NCBI RefSeq assembly: GCF_011378905.1
Contig: NZ_WTPY01000001.1
Coordinates: forward strand, 124,001-188,000
DNA length: 64,000 nucleotides
Direction: 5' to 3'
From: Paraglaciecola sp. 20A4
GTDB lineage: Bacteria; Pseudomonadota; Gammaproteobacteria; Enterobacterales; Alteromonadaceae
Shown: in pieces, positions 27,725 through 36,437 of the stretch
Numbering within the stretch: position 1 is the first letter of the stretch
Layout: the number at the start of each line of letters is the position of its first letter
Notes under the pieces: generated by a model
Databases searched by the model: none
What the model saw: only the letters and a program-made list of their open reading frames with translations
What the model was told of the DNA's origin: nothing
Position numbers and translations under genes: made by a program

Positions 27725-28483
27725 ATGAAGTTACATCACTTACCAGGCTATATTCAGTCTATTTATTTAGTCGAGTATCCAAACGGCTTGATGCTGCTTG
27801 ATGGATGTACTCGTGCTGATGTAGATACCCTAAAAGCGTTTATTGTCGATGAGCTGAACCGTCCTTTTACTGATTTAAAAACCGTAATGGTGACTCATAT
27901 GCATCCTGATCATGCTGGCGCTGCGCATGAATTGCGACGCTTGACTGGGTGTCAAATTGTATCAGCAGATGCACAGCACTCTTGGTACAAAGGGGTCAGT
28001 GGATGGTTAATGTACTTAACGGATATTACGTTGGCACGCTGGGTCGCAGGGCGACTGGGGCGTGAACGCAAAAGTTTGTGGTACGCTAAAACACTTAAGC
28101 CTGATATAACATTAACCGATGAGCAAGTTATCCCAGGGTTTGACGAATGGTGTGTTTTTGAAACGCCAGGGCATACTGACCGGGACTTATCTATTATGCA
28201 TATGCCTAGTCGTCGAATGTATGTTGCTGATTTAGTGGTAAAAGTAAAAAAACGCTTTATCCCTCCCTTCCCGGTTTTTTTCCCCGACTTATATGGCCAT
28301 TCAGTTGAGCGGTTAATTGACATTCAGCCGCATTCTTTGTTGCTCGCCCATGGCGGTGAAGTCCAGCTTAATGATGAAGATTATGCGCATTTACGCTTAT
28401 GTGTCCCTAAAGGACCACAAACACCCTGGCGATTTGTTAAAGGCAAGGTTAAACGCGCGTTGAAAATTAAAAAAGTAAGATAG
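27725..28483 (+). CDS. Metallo-beta-lactamase-fold hydrolase
   Basis: 252-residue MBL-fold protein. The dinuclear metal site is complete: THMHPDHAG (HxHxDH), the histidine in FETPGHTDRDL, the aspartate in YVADLVVK and the histidine in LLLAHGGEV. This is the hydroxyacylglutathione hydrolase/lactonase-like branch rather than a true beta-lactamase. A basic C-terminal tail (about 235-252: KGKVKRALKIKKVR) is unusual and could touch membrane or nucleic acid. The gene stands upstream of a metR-like gene in the same direction with a 265-bp gap. The substrate is unknown. Confidence 0.85.
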   Translation: MKLHHLPGYIQSIYLVEYPNGLMLLDGCTRADVDTLKAFIVDELNRPFTDLKTVMVTHMHPDHAGAAHELRRLTGCQIVSADAQHSWYKGVSGWLMYLTDITLARWVAGRLGRERKSLWYAKTLKPDITLTDEQVIPGFDEWCVFETPGHTDRDLSIMHMPSRRMYVADLVVKVKKRFIPPFPVFFPDLYGHSVERLIDIQPHSLLLAHGGEVQLNDEDYAHLRLCVPKGPQTPWRFVKGKVKRALKIKKVR

Positions 28484-28492
28484 TATTTATAC

Positions 28493-28538
28493 GCAAGCCC
28501 GGTTTCGAGCTCTTCTAAGGGCAATTTCTTGCTTTTTT
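28493..28538 (+). terminator. Possible terminator after MBL-fold gene
   Basis: GCAAGCCC ... GGGC(AATTT)CTTGC, an imperfect stem with a 5-base bulge, followed by TTTTTT. It lies 10 bp after the MBL-fold stop. The long loop makes this tentative. Confidence 0.4.
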
Positions 28539-28748
28539 GTTTTAACCTAACCAATATCGTTTTGCCGATAAACGTCGAGCGAAAATTTTTTCTCGCATTG
28601 CTTTGTGATATACAGCAATCCTAAGTTATGCAGTTAGCCCTCCATCGCTCTATTTGAGGTGCGATAAACGGATATAGTCATAAGAACCTAATAAAAATAA
28701 TGGTATATTTTAGTTTTCCATGAATTTTACTCATAGGTTAATAGACCA

Positions 28749-29636
28749 ATGCTTGAACGACATCACTTAGCCATTATTTATGCAGTAGATAAATATGGCA
28801 CCCTAACCGAGGCAGCGAATGCTTTGTATCTCACCCAATCTGCCCTGAGTCATGGCATTAAAAAACTTGAAGCGCATTTGGGGGCACCGGTATGGCAAAA
28901 AGATGGTCGTCGATTACGCTTAACGCAGGCGGGGCTGGGCTTGTTAAACTTAGCTAATCGCGTATTACCGCAATTTGAGCACAGTGAGCAGTTGATTAAA
29001 CAAATTGCTCAAGGGCAACGAGGCTCGCTGCGGATCGGTATGGAGTGTCATCCGTGCTATCAGTGGTTGCTAAAAGTCGTCGCGCCATTTCTTAATCAGT
29101 ACCCTGATGTGGACGTGGACGTACGTCAAGCCTTTCAGTTTGGTGGTCTCGGGGCTTTACTTGGTTATGATATTGATATGCTAATCACCCCTGACCCATT
29201 ATTTCAAAAGGGCTTAGAGTACCTTCCCGTATTTAACTATGAACATGTTTTGGTGGTAGCTCAAGAACACACTTTAGCAAAGCAACGTTTTGCTAAGCCA
29301 CAAGATTTGAATAACGAAGTGCTGATTACTTACCCAGTGGAAGCGAGTCGATTAGATATTTTCAGTCAGTTTTTAACCCCAGCAGGTGCTGGAGTCAAAA
29401 GGCATCGAACCATTGAAACGACAGAAATCATGCTGCAAATGGTCAGTGCAGGTCGCGGTGTTTCTGCTTTGCCTAAATGGCTGGTGGAGCAACACCAAAA
29501 AGACTTACCAATCGTACCGGTGAGGTTAGGCCAACAGGGTATTTTTAAAGATATTCATGTGGGTTTTAGGGCTGGTGAAGCTAGGCCTGATTACCAGAAC
29601 GCATTTATTGAAATGGCTAAACAGACCCGTAACTAG
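28749..29636 (+). CDS. metR: LysR-family regulator, MetR-like
   Basis: Transcription factor of the LysR family. N-terminal winged helix (about 1-60: GTLTEAANALYLTQSALSHGIKKLEAHLG), then an effector-binding domain. The match to E. coli MetR is detailed: GMECHPCYQWLL (MetR IECHSCIQWL), DMLITPDPLFQKGLEYLPVFNYE, YPVEASRLDIFSQFLTPAG (MetR YPVQRSRLDVWRHFLQPAG) and QMVSAGRGVSALPKW. MetR activates methionine genes with homocysteine as co-effector. No metE or other methionine gene is in the window, so regulation would be in trans. A sequence close to the MetR half-site pattern TGAANNNNNTTCA (TGAATTTTACTCA) lies about 20 bp before the ATG and could be autoregulatory. Confidence 0.85.
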   Translation: MLERHHLAIIYAVDKYGTLTEAANALYLTQSALSHGIKKLEAHLGAPVWQKDGRRLRLTQAGLGLLNLANRVLPQFEHSEQLIKQIAQGQRGSLRIGMECHPCYQWLLKVVAPFLNQYPDVDVDVRQAFQFGGLGALLGYDIDMLITPDPLFQKGLEYLPVFNYEHVLVVAQEHTLAKQRFAKPQDLNNEVLITYPVEASRLDIFSQFLTPAGAGVKRHRTIETTEIMLQMVSAGRGVSALPKWLVEQHQKDLPIVPVRLGQQGIFKDIHVGFRAGEARPDYQNAFIEMAKQTRN

Positions 29637-29656
29637 TCGTAACGAGCTGTTTATCA

Positions 29657-32179
29657 TTAGTCTCTGTGGGTTAGGCGTAAAATGCACTCAACAATTTGGT
29701 CTCTATCGTAAGGCTTGCCCAAATGTTCGTTCATGCCCTGCTGTAAATACTTCTGTTTATCTTGCTCAAGAACATTCGCAGTTAAGGCAACAATAGGCAG
29801 ATTCTTCATGGCGAGATCTTGGCGAATAACTTTTAACGCGTCTAATCCATTCATAATTGGCATATTGATATCCATTAAAATGATATCAACATGATCCGCC
29901 CGCTGTAATTCATCAATACAGTGTTGTCCGTCATTGGCCGGGATCACTGTTGCCCCTTCTTGCGTTAACAGTTCGCAAATAATTTCTTGGTTGATCATGT
30001 TATCTTCGGCGACTATTACCACCAAGCCATCTAATGTGGGTTCTAGGATGTTGGTCATGGGGATCGTGTCATTGCCCTCGATAATATGAAACAACTCTTC
30101 ATTTCGGCAGGGTTTGCTAAGAATACGTTCAACGGTGAAGTGCTGAGTCATACGGGCAATGCTTTTGCCATCGTAAGCAGTTAAAACCAATATTCGACTG
30201 GTGATCTTTTTTTCTAAGTGTTGCAAACGAGTCAAGAATGCCAGCCCGCCCATTTGGGGCATCACCCAATCGAGTAATATAACGTCTGGCTGTTGTTCTT
30301 CAATTAATGCATCAAGGGCATCATTGGCAAAATGATAGCCGTCAACAGCTGCCCCCATGCTACTAAGTGCGTTTTCGAGCATTGTGAGAGAAATAGGGTT
30401 ATCGTCAATGACCATAACCCGTTGAGGTTTTGATAATATTTTAGGGGCATCTGGTGCGGTGATAATAAGATTGTTTAACTTCAATTTCACTTGGGCTTTA
30501 AAGCAGCTGCCGATACCTAACTGACTACTTACGGTGATTTCCCCTCCCATCAGCTTGCATAATGCTTGGCTAATCGACAGCCCTAATCCACCATTAACAT
30601 TTTTTTGTTTCCTTAGAGGCTGACCATTATTGAACAGTCTTGATATGTCCTCATTATCGATGCCTGAACCTGTGTCGGTCACCATAAACGTGAGTTGGTA
30701 TTCGCTGTTAATTGACAGCATAGGCTGGTCTTCCTCAGCACTCATGAGCAGATGAATATGCCCACTATTGGTGTGTTCAATCGCGTTGAGGCACAAATTG
30801 AGCATGATTTCACTGAGTCGTCTGCTGTCGCCTATCAGATCGCAATGCACGGTGTGAGGAACAGTAATATTAAATGCTAAACCTTTGTCTTGTGCTTCTT
30901 TAGACAGCATCGCGTACAAGCCATCAACGACTTCATGCAGTGAAAATGGGCGCTCGACTAATTGTAACTCACCTGACTCAAGTAGCGCGTAATCTGATAA
31001 ATCACCCAGTACTGCATTCAAATGTTGAGCAGATGCGTTGATTTTACGTAAGTAATCCTGTTGCTTAAGGGATAGTTCTGTCTGCATACACAGATCAGTC
31101 ATACCGATAATACCGTTTACTGGCGTACGTATTTGGTGACCTAAAGTGGTCATAAACTGGGTTTTACCCCCTAGCGCTCGTTCTGCGGTTTTTTGGCTAT
31201 CAAGCAAGGCTGCTTGAGTGCTGCTAAGCGCTTCCTGTTTGTTGGCCAAGTCTTCTGCTTGTTGCAAAAAAAGTTGATGTAATTGCCTATGACGGATCAA
31301 ACCTGAGCGCAATAAAAAGCTTACAAGCAAGCAACCTAAAATGGCCAGCGTCAAATAAATATAATGAAACCAATCAACAGGTTGTAACTTAGAACTTGGC
31401 GGATAAACCCAAAGCTGCCACTGTTGACCAAGAATGTTAAGGGGGACATTTAGGTTTGAAATACCCGACTGCTGAGTTTTATTGATCGGAATATCTGCCA
31501 GCATTTTATCATCGGGATAAGCATAGTGGTTGTGCTCATGATCTTCTAAAACATAAGCGTAATTTTCATTATTAAGTTCTTCAGGCAATGCTTGCGTTAG
31601 AGACGCAACGCGGTGCGTTGTAATCAAATATGCTCTTTCATTCTGGTTAGCTGAGCGAGCTAAAGGCTGAACAATAACGAATATAGGTAGTTTTCTCTGG
31701 CTCATTGGTGAAAGAATAATAGGAGAGACGATTATGTCGTTACCCACCCGTGCTAGGTCTAAAAAAGGGGTAATGTAGTCGCCAGCGGTTGAGCCTGGTA
31801 ATGACAGACCGATTTCAGGTGAAAAATGAAAGCGGGGGATTTGAATATCATTCGCCTTTGCAACGCTAAGCATATAAATATCGCCAACGTCTTGGGGCTT
31901 CGGGTATACCAGCTGAATAAAATTTCTTAACTCAGATTCGGACGGCGTCGTATTGGTACTAAGCGCTTGGGCTAGTTTGCTACTGCGGGAAATCGTTTGT
32001 TGCAATGCAATATCGTAGCGGGCAACAAATTGTTGAAGATGATGTTGGGCATGACCAAGTTCTTGGTCACGATAAGCTGACACACCTGTATTAAAAAGTT
32101 GGAGTGCAATGATACTTCCAACTAAAAAGGTCAATATAAAAACAGCATTGGCCATTCTACCACTAGCAAGATACTTCAT
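29657..32179 (-). CDS. Hybrid sensor histidine kinase with two receiver domains
   Basis: 840 residues. An N-terminal membrane helix (about 12-32), periplasmic sensor region (about 35-270), second helix (about 273-290), coiled coil, HisKA with LGHQIRTPVNGIIGMTD (QIRTP rather than the usual ELRTP), HATPase with LNAIEHT, DTGSGIDNE and GGLGLSIS, then receiver 1 (VMVIDDNP, ILLDWVMPQMGG) and receiver 2 (VIVAEDNMINQE, IILMDINMPIMNG, ALTANVLEQD, GMNEHLGKPYD). No Hpt domain is present, so output must go through a separate phosphotransfer protein. The input is unknown. Both receivers keep their phosphoacceptor aspartates. Confidence 0.92.
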   Translation of the reverse strand: MKYLASGRMANAVFILTFLVGSIIALQLFNTGVSAYRDQELGHAQHHLQQFVARYDIALQQTISRSSKLAQALSTNTTPSESELRNFIQLVYPKPQDVGDIYMLSVAKANDIQIPRFHFSPEIGLSLPGSTAGDYITPFLDLARVGNDIIVSPIILSPMSQRKLPIFVIVQPLARSANQNERAYLITTHRVASLTQALPEELNNENYAYVLEDHEHNHYAYPDDKMLADIPINKTQQSGISNLNVPLNILGQQWQLWVYPPSSKLQPVDWFHYIYLTLAILGCLLVSFLLRSGLIRHRQLHQLFLQQAEDLANKQEALSSTQAALLDSQKTAERALGGKTQFMTTLGHQIRTPVNGIIGMTDLCMQTELSLKQQDYLRKINASAQHLNAVLGDLSDYALLESGELQLVERPFSLHEVVDGLYAMLSKEAQDKGLAFNITVPHTVHCDLIGDSRRLSEIMLNLCLNAIEHTNSGHIHLLMSAEEDQPMLSINSEYQLTFMVTDTGSGIDNEDISRLFNNGQPLRKQKNVNGGLGLSISQALCKLMGGEITVSSQLGIGSCFKAQVKLKLNNLIITAPDAPKILSKPQRVMVIDDNPISLTMLENALSSMGAAVDGYHFANDALDALIEEQQPDVILLDWVMPQMGGLAFLTRLQHLEKKITSRILVLTAYDGKSIARMTQHFTVERILSKPCRNEELFHIIEGNDTIPMTNILEPTLDGLVVIVAEDNMINQEIICELLTQEGATVIPANDGQHCIDELQRADHVDIILMDINMPIMNGLDALKVIRQDLAMKNLPIVALTANVLEQDKQKYLQQGMNEHLGKPYDRDQIVECILRLTHRD

Positions 32180-32331
32180 TCCATGTCATCCACTTCAGCG
32201 TAAAATAATTCAGCTTCGGGCAGTTCATTTGCCTCGAAATACCGATATTGAACCGTACTCCTCGGATGACTAAATATCAATAATTGTGGCGTAAATTATT
32301 CTAACTTCGGGGGATTTTGGTAGAAATAAGG

Positions 32332-32364
32332 AAAAAGGCAGATATTTCTTTTGAAATATCTGCC
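32332..32364 (-). terminator. Perfect 12-bp hairpin terminator
   Basis: Arms 32337-32348 and 32353-32364 are perfectly complementary around a four-base loop, followed on the minus strand by five T. It is stronger than most in this window, yet not close to any annotated gene end. Confidence 0.8.
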
Positions 32365-32413
32365 ATGGATGCGACACCAAGCCAGGACCAGTGAAACTCA
32401 GTATCAAACAGGC
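32332..32413 (-). ncRNA. Candidate small RNA ending in a strong terminator
   Basis: On the minus strand, a promoter-like pair TTGTAA (32448-32443), 17 bp, TAAATT (32425-32420) would start a transcript near 32413. About 50 bases on, a perfect 12-bp hairpin (arms GGCAGATATTTC and GAAATATCTGCC, loop AAAA) is followed by TTTTT at 32336-32332. The expected RNA is about 80 nt. No protein gene ends at this terminator; the DUF445 gene has its own hairpin 270 bp before. The promoter boxes are each only 4 of 6 matches, so the evidence is mainly the orphan terminator. Confidence 0.4.
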
Positions 32414-32632
32414 AGGATCAATTTAATCTAAATGAGAATTATTTACAAGTTTCGGTGGGGATTAATTTAACTATTTTTTGCCTAAGACGAGAATGATATA
32501 GAACTGCTTACTCATATGCCTATTATCACCGTCTTATATCAATGCTGCAGTAAAGAGAGGATGCATAAAATCTAAGTGGGAAATTAAATACCCCAGCGCT
32601 AACGAATCATCGGCTAGCACTAAGATATAACT

Positions 32633-32668
32633 AAGAAAAGCCACAAATTGGTTAACGCTATTTGTGGC
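32633..32668 (-). terminator. Probable terminator after DUF445 gene
   Basis: On the minus strand GCCACAAA ... TTTGTGGC (arms 32661-32668 and 32640-32647) encloses a 13-base loop containing GTTAAC and is followed by TTTTCTT. It begins about 30 bp after the DUF445 stop. Confidence 0.6.
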
Positions 32669-32700
32669 AAAATTGTGGCAAAAAACGCAGACAATGAGTG

Positions 32701-33411
32701 TTAAGCGACCAGTAAAATAGTGATTAATCCGATGAGACCACCGAACACACCGCCCCATACGACCAACCAACCTAAGTGCTTTTTGATCATGGCTTGAATG
32801 ATGTCTTTGACCATTTTTGGGGTCAGTTCGTTTAAGCGTTGCTCGACAATAGACTCTATTTTTTGTTGTACGTCATTCATCACATCGGGCTGTTCAAGTT
32901 GATTACTTAACAGGTTTAAAAAATGCTCATCTTGGCTAATACCAATTAATGACTCTTTCATTTTTGCCACGAAAGGTTGTTTCAGTGGAGTAAGCGCTTC
33001 AGCCCCGCCAAACATACCCAACATACTGCCAAAAGAAGACGCGTTAATAACCTCTACCAAAGAGTCAAAGGTTGGCTCTAAGTCGACCTTGTCAAGCACC
33101 GGCGTTAAGTCCAGTTTAAGTTGTTGGTTGTCGCTGCTCAGGAAACGGGCAATATTTTGCTCAGTGAAAAATTGCGTCATCATCAAATCACGTATTCCGG
33201 CTTTAAAATCCTCAAAGCGCAATGGAATTACACCTGAGCCATAAAGTAGCGGAACTCTTTCAAATAACATGTATATGGCGAGCCAGTTTGTGATCGCACC
33301 GGACAAGGCGAATATGCCCACAGTGGTAACAATCGAATTTTCTAACACTAGGCCGAGTATCAGTAATATCAAGGCAACAGCATTGGTTAGCATACTTTTA
33401 TTCAAGTTCAC
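32701..33411 (-). CDS. DUF445 family membrane protein
   Basis: 236-residue protein of the DUF445 family (YheB-like). A hydrophobic N-terminal pair of helices (about 8-50) includes the typical ALSGAITNWLAIYMLFERVPLLYGSGVIPLRF, followed by a long helical soluble middle and a C-terminal hydrophobic helix (about 214-236, WLVVWGGVFGGLIGLITILLVA). The GAxTNWLAxxMLFxP segment is the family signature. Function is unknown; the family is predicted to form membrane-anchored structures. The gene appears single. Confidence 0.85.
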   Translation of the reverse strand: MNLNKSMLTNAVALILLILGLVLENSIVTTVGIFALSGAITNWLAIYMLFERVPLLYGSGVIPLRFEDFKAGIRDLMMTQFFTEQNIARFLSSDNQQLKLDLTPVLDKVDLEPTFDSLVEVINASSFGSMLGMFGGAEALTPLKQPFVAKMKESLIGISQDEHFLNLLSNQLEQPDVMNDVQQKIESIVEQRLNELTPKMVKDIIQAMIKKHLGWLVVWGGVFGGLIGLITILLVA

Positions 33412-34011
33412 TCCTTATGATAGCGATATATATAGTCGCTAAAGACACAAATTAGGGATAGATCGGCGCTATGCTAACAAGGTGATAGGCCAAGTGACAA
33501 CAGCTTTTGTTATCGATTTTTCACCTAACACTTATTGCAAGGTTTTACAGTAAGTTACAGCCTGTTTGTTAAGTCTAAATAGCAACTTTTTGTGTAAATA
33601 AAAGGCGTTAAACTCTCTTTGAAAGGTCTATATGCGCAAAGTGTGTGGTTAACTAAAATCCATCTTGCCCTCGGCGCTCAAAAGTGTGATGGTTCGCTGA
33701 CTTTTTCTTTACTTAGTGGTGGGCTTTTTAAGTTTTTCAAAGCAATAAATACAATATTTTATTTAGTCCTAAAAAAGAAAAAGCATTAATAAAAATTGCT
33801 CAGTCATTCATAGGGTTGAGTTAAAACGTAAACGAAAGTGATATCCCTTATTCACTAACACCTAGCTAAAGACCTTTATCTGGTCAGAAAATATGCTTTA
33901 CTCCCAAGGTCTTTAAGACTGCACACGTAAACATTTTACATAGTTGAAATTAGCAGTTAATCTTGCTTTCCAAGCAATACTGTTAAGACAAATTTGTCGC
34001 CAAAGAACAGG
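33412..34011. other. Intergenic region upstream of YjiH-type gene, with an inverted repeat
   Basis: 600 bp between divergent genes, AT-rich, with no convincing gene. An inverted repeat TAAAGACCTT (33867-33876) / AAGGTCTTTA (33906-33915) lies about 100 bp before the YjiH-type start, spaced 29 bp apart, a possible operator or leader structure. Promoters of both flanking genes should be here. Confidence 0.4.
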
Positions 34012-35418
34012 ATGAATCCCATCGACCAAAAAGGTGATTCCCACCTTAGAAGCCTTGAAGTAAAAAAATTGAACAAGCAACATAATCTGAAAACACTGCT
34101 CACCTTTATCCTTCCTTCCCTTATTGGCTTATTACTGTTTATGACGCCCATTAGTATTGAAGGTGCCATTACCATACCCATTGCTGTTGCTGCAAAAGTA
34201 TTGCAAGCCGAAATGGGTTGGAGCATTCAACTTATTATGACAATCATTGTGGTTTTCATGGCCATCGCTTCAAGTATGGTGTCGTTAACTAAACCTAAAT
34301 TCATACAACAAAGCGCATTTTTAAATGCATTGCTGACGGTCACGTCTTTTTGGTTACTTATGCGGGTGCTTGGTGCTGTGTTTATCGTCTTAACCTACCT
34401 TCAAGTGGGACCAACGATTATCACGTCAAGCGATACAGGTGGCTTAGTACTAAATGATTTAATACCTGTGTTGTTTTCAGTGTTTTTATTCGCGGGAATG
34501 TTACTGCCACTACTGCTTAATTTTGGGCTTCTCGAATTTTGCGGCACATTAATGACCAAAATTATGCGCCCGATATTTAACTTACCAGGACGAAGTGCAA
34601 TTGACTGTTTGGCGTCATGGTTAGGGGACGGAAGTGTAGGCATTTTAATGACCACAAAACAATATGAGTCACGATTTTATACTGAGCGAGAAGCCGCGGT
34701 CATCGGTACCACTTTTTCGGCGGTTTCCATTACATTTAGTTTAGTGGTGATTACTCAGGTCAAATTAGAACACTTATTTATCCCTTTTTACCTAACGGTC
34801 ATTTTTGCTGGCGTTGTTGCCGCTATTATTGTGCCAAAACTGCCCCCACTATGTTGGAAGAAAGACCATTATATCGACCAATCACCAAGGCATGCTGATG
34901 ATGAAAGCGTGCCTAAAGAACACCATGTTTTTTCATGGGGAATTGAGCAGGCACTCACCCGAGCAGCTCAGTCTGGCGGGGTAAAACAGGTATTGGTGGA
35001 AGGGCTGAAAAATGTTGTCGATATGATATTCGGCGTGATCCCAGTGGTGATGGCTATTGGTACTATTGCGCTGATACTGGCGGAGCACACGTCTCTTTTT
35101 AATTACTTAGGCATGCCATTTATACCGTTACTCGAACTATTACATATCCCAGAAGCAAGCGAGGCGTCAAAAACCATTGTGGTAGGATTTGCCGACATGT
35201 TTATTCCATCAATTTTAGCAAGTTCAATTGAGTCTGATCTCACCAGATTTGTTATCGCGACATTGTCTGTTTGTCAGCTGATTTATATGAGTGAAGTAGG
35301 CGCATTACTCATAGGCAGCAAAATCCCTGTTAATTTTGCTGAACTATTCGTTATTTTTATCCTTCGCACCCTTGTCACTCTTCCTATTATTGCGCTAGCT
35401 GCGCATATCATTTTTTAA
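34012..35418 (+). CDS. YjiH family membrane protein (nucleoside-recognition/Gate domain)
   Basis: 468-residue inner-membrane protein with about ten hydrophobic helices. The SxxP-rich start KTLLTFILPSLIGLLLFMTPI, the segment WLGDGSVGILMTTKQYESRFYTEREAAVIGTTFSAVS and the C-terminal region VVGFADMFIPSILAS are the Gate/nucleoside-recognition type seen in E. coli YjiH and in spore-maturation SpmA/SpmB proteins. The transported or sensed substrate is not established. I chose the ATG at 34012, which follows CAGG closely; an in-frame TTG at 33994 adds only six residues. Confidence 0.82.
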   Translation: MNPIDQKGDSHLRSLEVKKLNKQHNLKTLLTFILPSLIGLLLFMTPISIEGAITIPIAVAAKVLQAEMGWSIQLIMTIIVVFMAIASSMVSLTKPKFIQQSAFLNALLTVTSFWLLMRVLGAVFIVLTYLQVGPTIITSSDTGGLVLNDLIPVLFSVFLFAGMLLPLLLNFGLLEFCGTLMTKIMRPIFNLPGRSAIDCLASWLGDGSVGILMTTKQYESRFYTEREAAVIGTTFSAVSITFSLVVITQVKLEHLFIPFYLTVIFAGVVAAIIVPKLPPLCWKKDHYIDQSPRHADDESVPKEHHVFSWGIEQALTRAAQSGGVKQVLVEGLKNVVDMIFGVIPVVMAIGTIALILAEHTSLFNYLGMPFIPLLELLHIPEASEASKTIVVGFADMFIPSILASSIESDLTRFVIATLSVCQLIYMSEVGALLIGSKIPVNFAELFVIFILRTLVTLPIIALAAHIIF

Positions 35419-35440
35419 GCCTGTTCACAGGCTTAAAAAA
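35411..35440. repeat. Stem-loop at the end of the YjiH-type gene
   Basis: Palindromic TTTTTTAAGCCTG-TTCA-CAGGCTTAAAAAA with a 13-bp arm, overlapping the stop codon. In neither direction does a T run follow the GC-rich part of the stem, so it is not a textbook terminator; it may still stop transcription or protect mRNA ends. Confidence 0.5.
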
Positions 35441-35443
35441 ATT

Positions 35444-35497
35444 AAAAGTTGACCCTGCCCCCAGTTTAAAGTTTTAAGTTGACCCTGACCCCAGTTT
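35444..35497. repeat. Tandem pair of a GTTGACCCTGACCCCAGTTT motif
   Basis: Two direct copies 30 bp apart: copy A 35444-35467 (one C replaces A: GACCCTGCCCCC) and copy B 35472-35497. A third, inverted copy lies at 38669-38694 and matches copy B at 25 of 26 bases. The motif resembles short repeats that I recall near REP-associated transposases in gammaproteobacteria; no transposase is present here. Confidence 0.85.
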
Positions 35498-35513
35498 ACC
35501 CAGTTTACCATTT

Positions 35514-36407
35514 TTACTTTTTGGGGACGCTGCCGGCTACGGTCGTCCGATACATTTCCCGGCGCATACCGTGGTAGTCACCCATGGGAAGGTGCAGTGC
35601 ACAGCGGTTATCCCACATAGCAATAGACCCTTTTTGCCACCTAAAGCGGCAGGTATTAACTGGGTGTTCTATCTGTTGTTTTAGAAAATTGAGTAAGGTG
35701 TCGGCCTCATCTTGATGCATTCCTTCAATACCAATACTGTATACGCCGGTTAAGAACAACAGTTTACGACCTGTCACAGGATGACGGCACACCATGGGAT
35801 GAACATTAATGTTCAATGCTTCTTCACTGGCAATGACTTCCATATTTTCGTACAAGTCGTGAACACCCGCCATACTCGGAGCATAACCTTGGCGAGCGCT
35901 ATGAGTCACTTGCAGTAACTCGCATACGCGCCGCATCTCTGGTGATAACATTTCATACGCTTGGTAGAGGTTAGCAAACATCGTATCTCCACCATAAGGC
36001 GGAATATCGTAACCATATAAAATTGTGTACGAAGGAGGGGCTTCTTGAAACGACCAGTCACTATGCCAAGCCCCACCAAAAACGTAACCGGTAGATTCAT
36101 CTGCCTCCTTAACAAGCCGCAATACATGCGGGTGGTCTTCTAAACCCGGCACAAATGGGTCTATTCCGTAATCGCCAAAATGTAAGGTGAAGGTTTCTTG
36201 ATCTTCAATACTCAATTCCTGATCCCTGAAAAATACGACTAAGTGATCAGATAGTGCCTGTTTTATTTCCGCTATTTCGGACGTACTTAACTGCGTAACG
36301 TTTACGTTAAAAATTTCTGCACCCAAAGCCCCCGTCAAGGGGCGAACATCAATGTGTTTATATTGAGCCGATGGTCTGTTGGTTGCTGCATTGGGTGCGA
36401 TAATCAT
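35514..36407 (-). CDS. TauD/TfdA family Fe(II)/2-oxoglutarate dioxygenase
   Basis: 297-residue non-heme iron dioxygenase. The metal triad is the HxD in GAWHSDWSF and the distal His in MWDNRCALHLPMGDY; Arg in the C-terminal GMRREMYRTTV binds 2-oxoglutarate. The opening VRPLTGALGAEIFNVNV and VFFRDQ are typical of TauD/TfdA. These enzymes hydroxylate taurine, 2,4-D and other carbon-sulfur or aryl-ether compounds; the substrate cannot be told here and no sulfonate transporter is adjacent. It is divergent from an AraC regulator 30 bp away, which probably controls it. GGAG lies about ten bases before the ATG. Confidence 0.92.
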   Translation of the reverse strand: MIIAPNAATNRPSAQYKHIDVRPLTGALGAEIFNVNVTQLSTSEIAEIKQALSDHLVVFFRDQELSIEDQETFTLHFGDYGIDPFVPGLEDHPHVLRLVKEADESTGYVFGGAWHSDWSFQEAPPSYTILYGYDIPPYGGDTMFANLYQAYEMLSPEMRRVCELLQVTHSARQGYAPSMAGVHDLYENMEVIASEEALNINVHPMVCRHPVTGRKLLFLTGVYSIGIEGMHQDEADTLLNFLKQQIEHPVNTCRFRWQKGSIAMWDNRCALHLPMGDYHGMRREMYRTTVAGSVPKK

Positions 36408-36437
36408 AAGGAATAAGCTCCAGAAAGGTTGTTATAG

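Larger units (their letters stand above)
32180..32700. other. Intergenic region with two hairpins and a candidate small RNA
   Basis: 521 bp between the hybrid kinase gene and the DUF445 gene, both on the minus strand. It carries a probable terminator next to DUF445 (32633-32668), a very strong terminator at 32332-32364, and a promoter-like pair just before it. These three are listed separately. No protein-coding frame is convincing here. Confidence 0.5.

Noticed and set aside
35411-35440. Hairpin after the YjiH-type gene as a normal terminator
   Set aside because: The T runs are part of the stem on the 5' side; in both directions an A run follows the hairpin.
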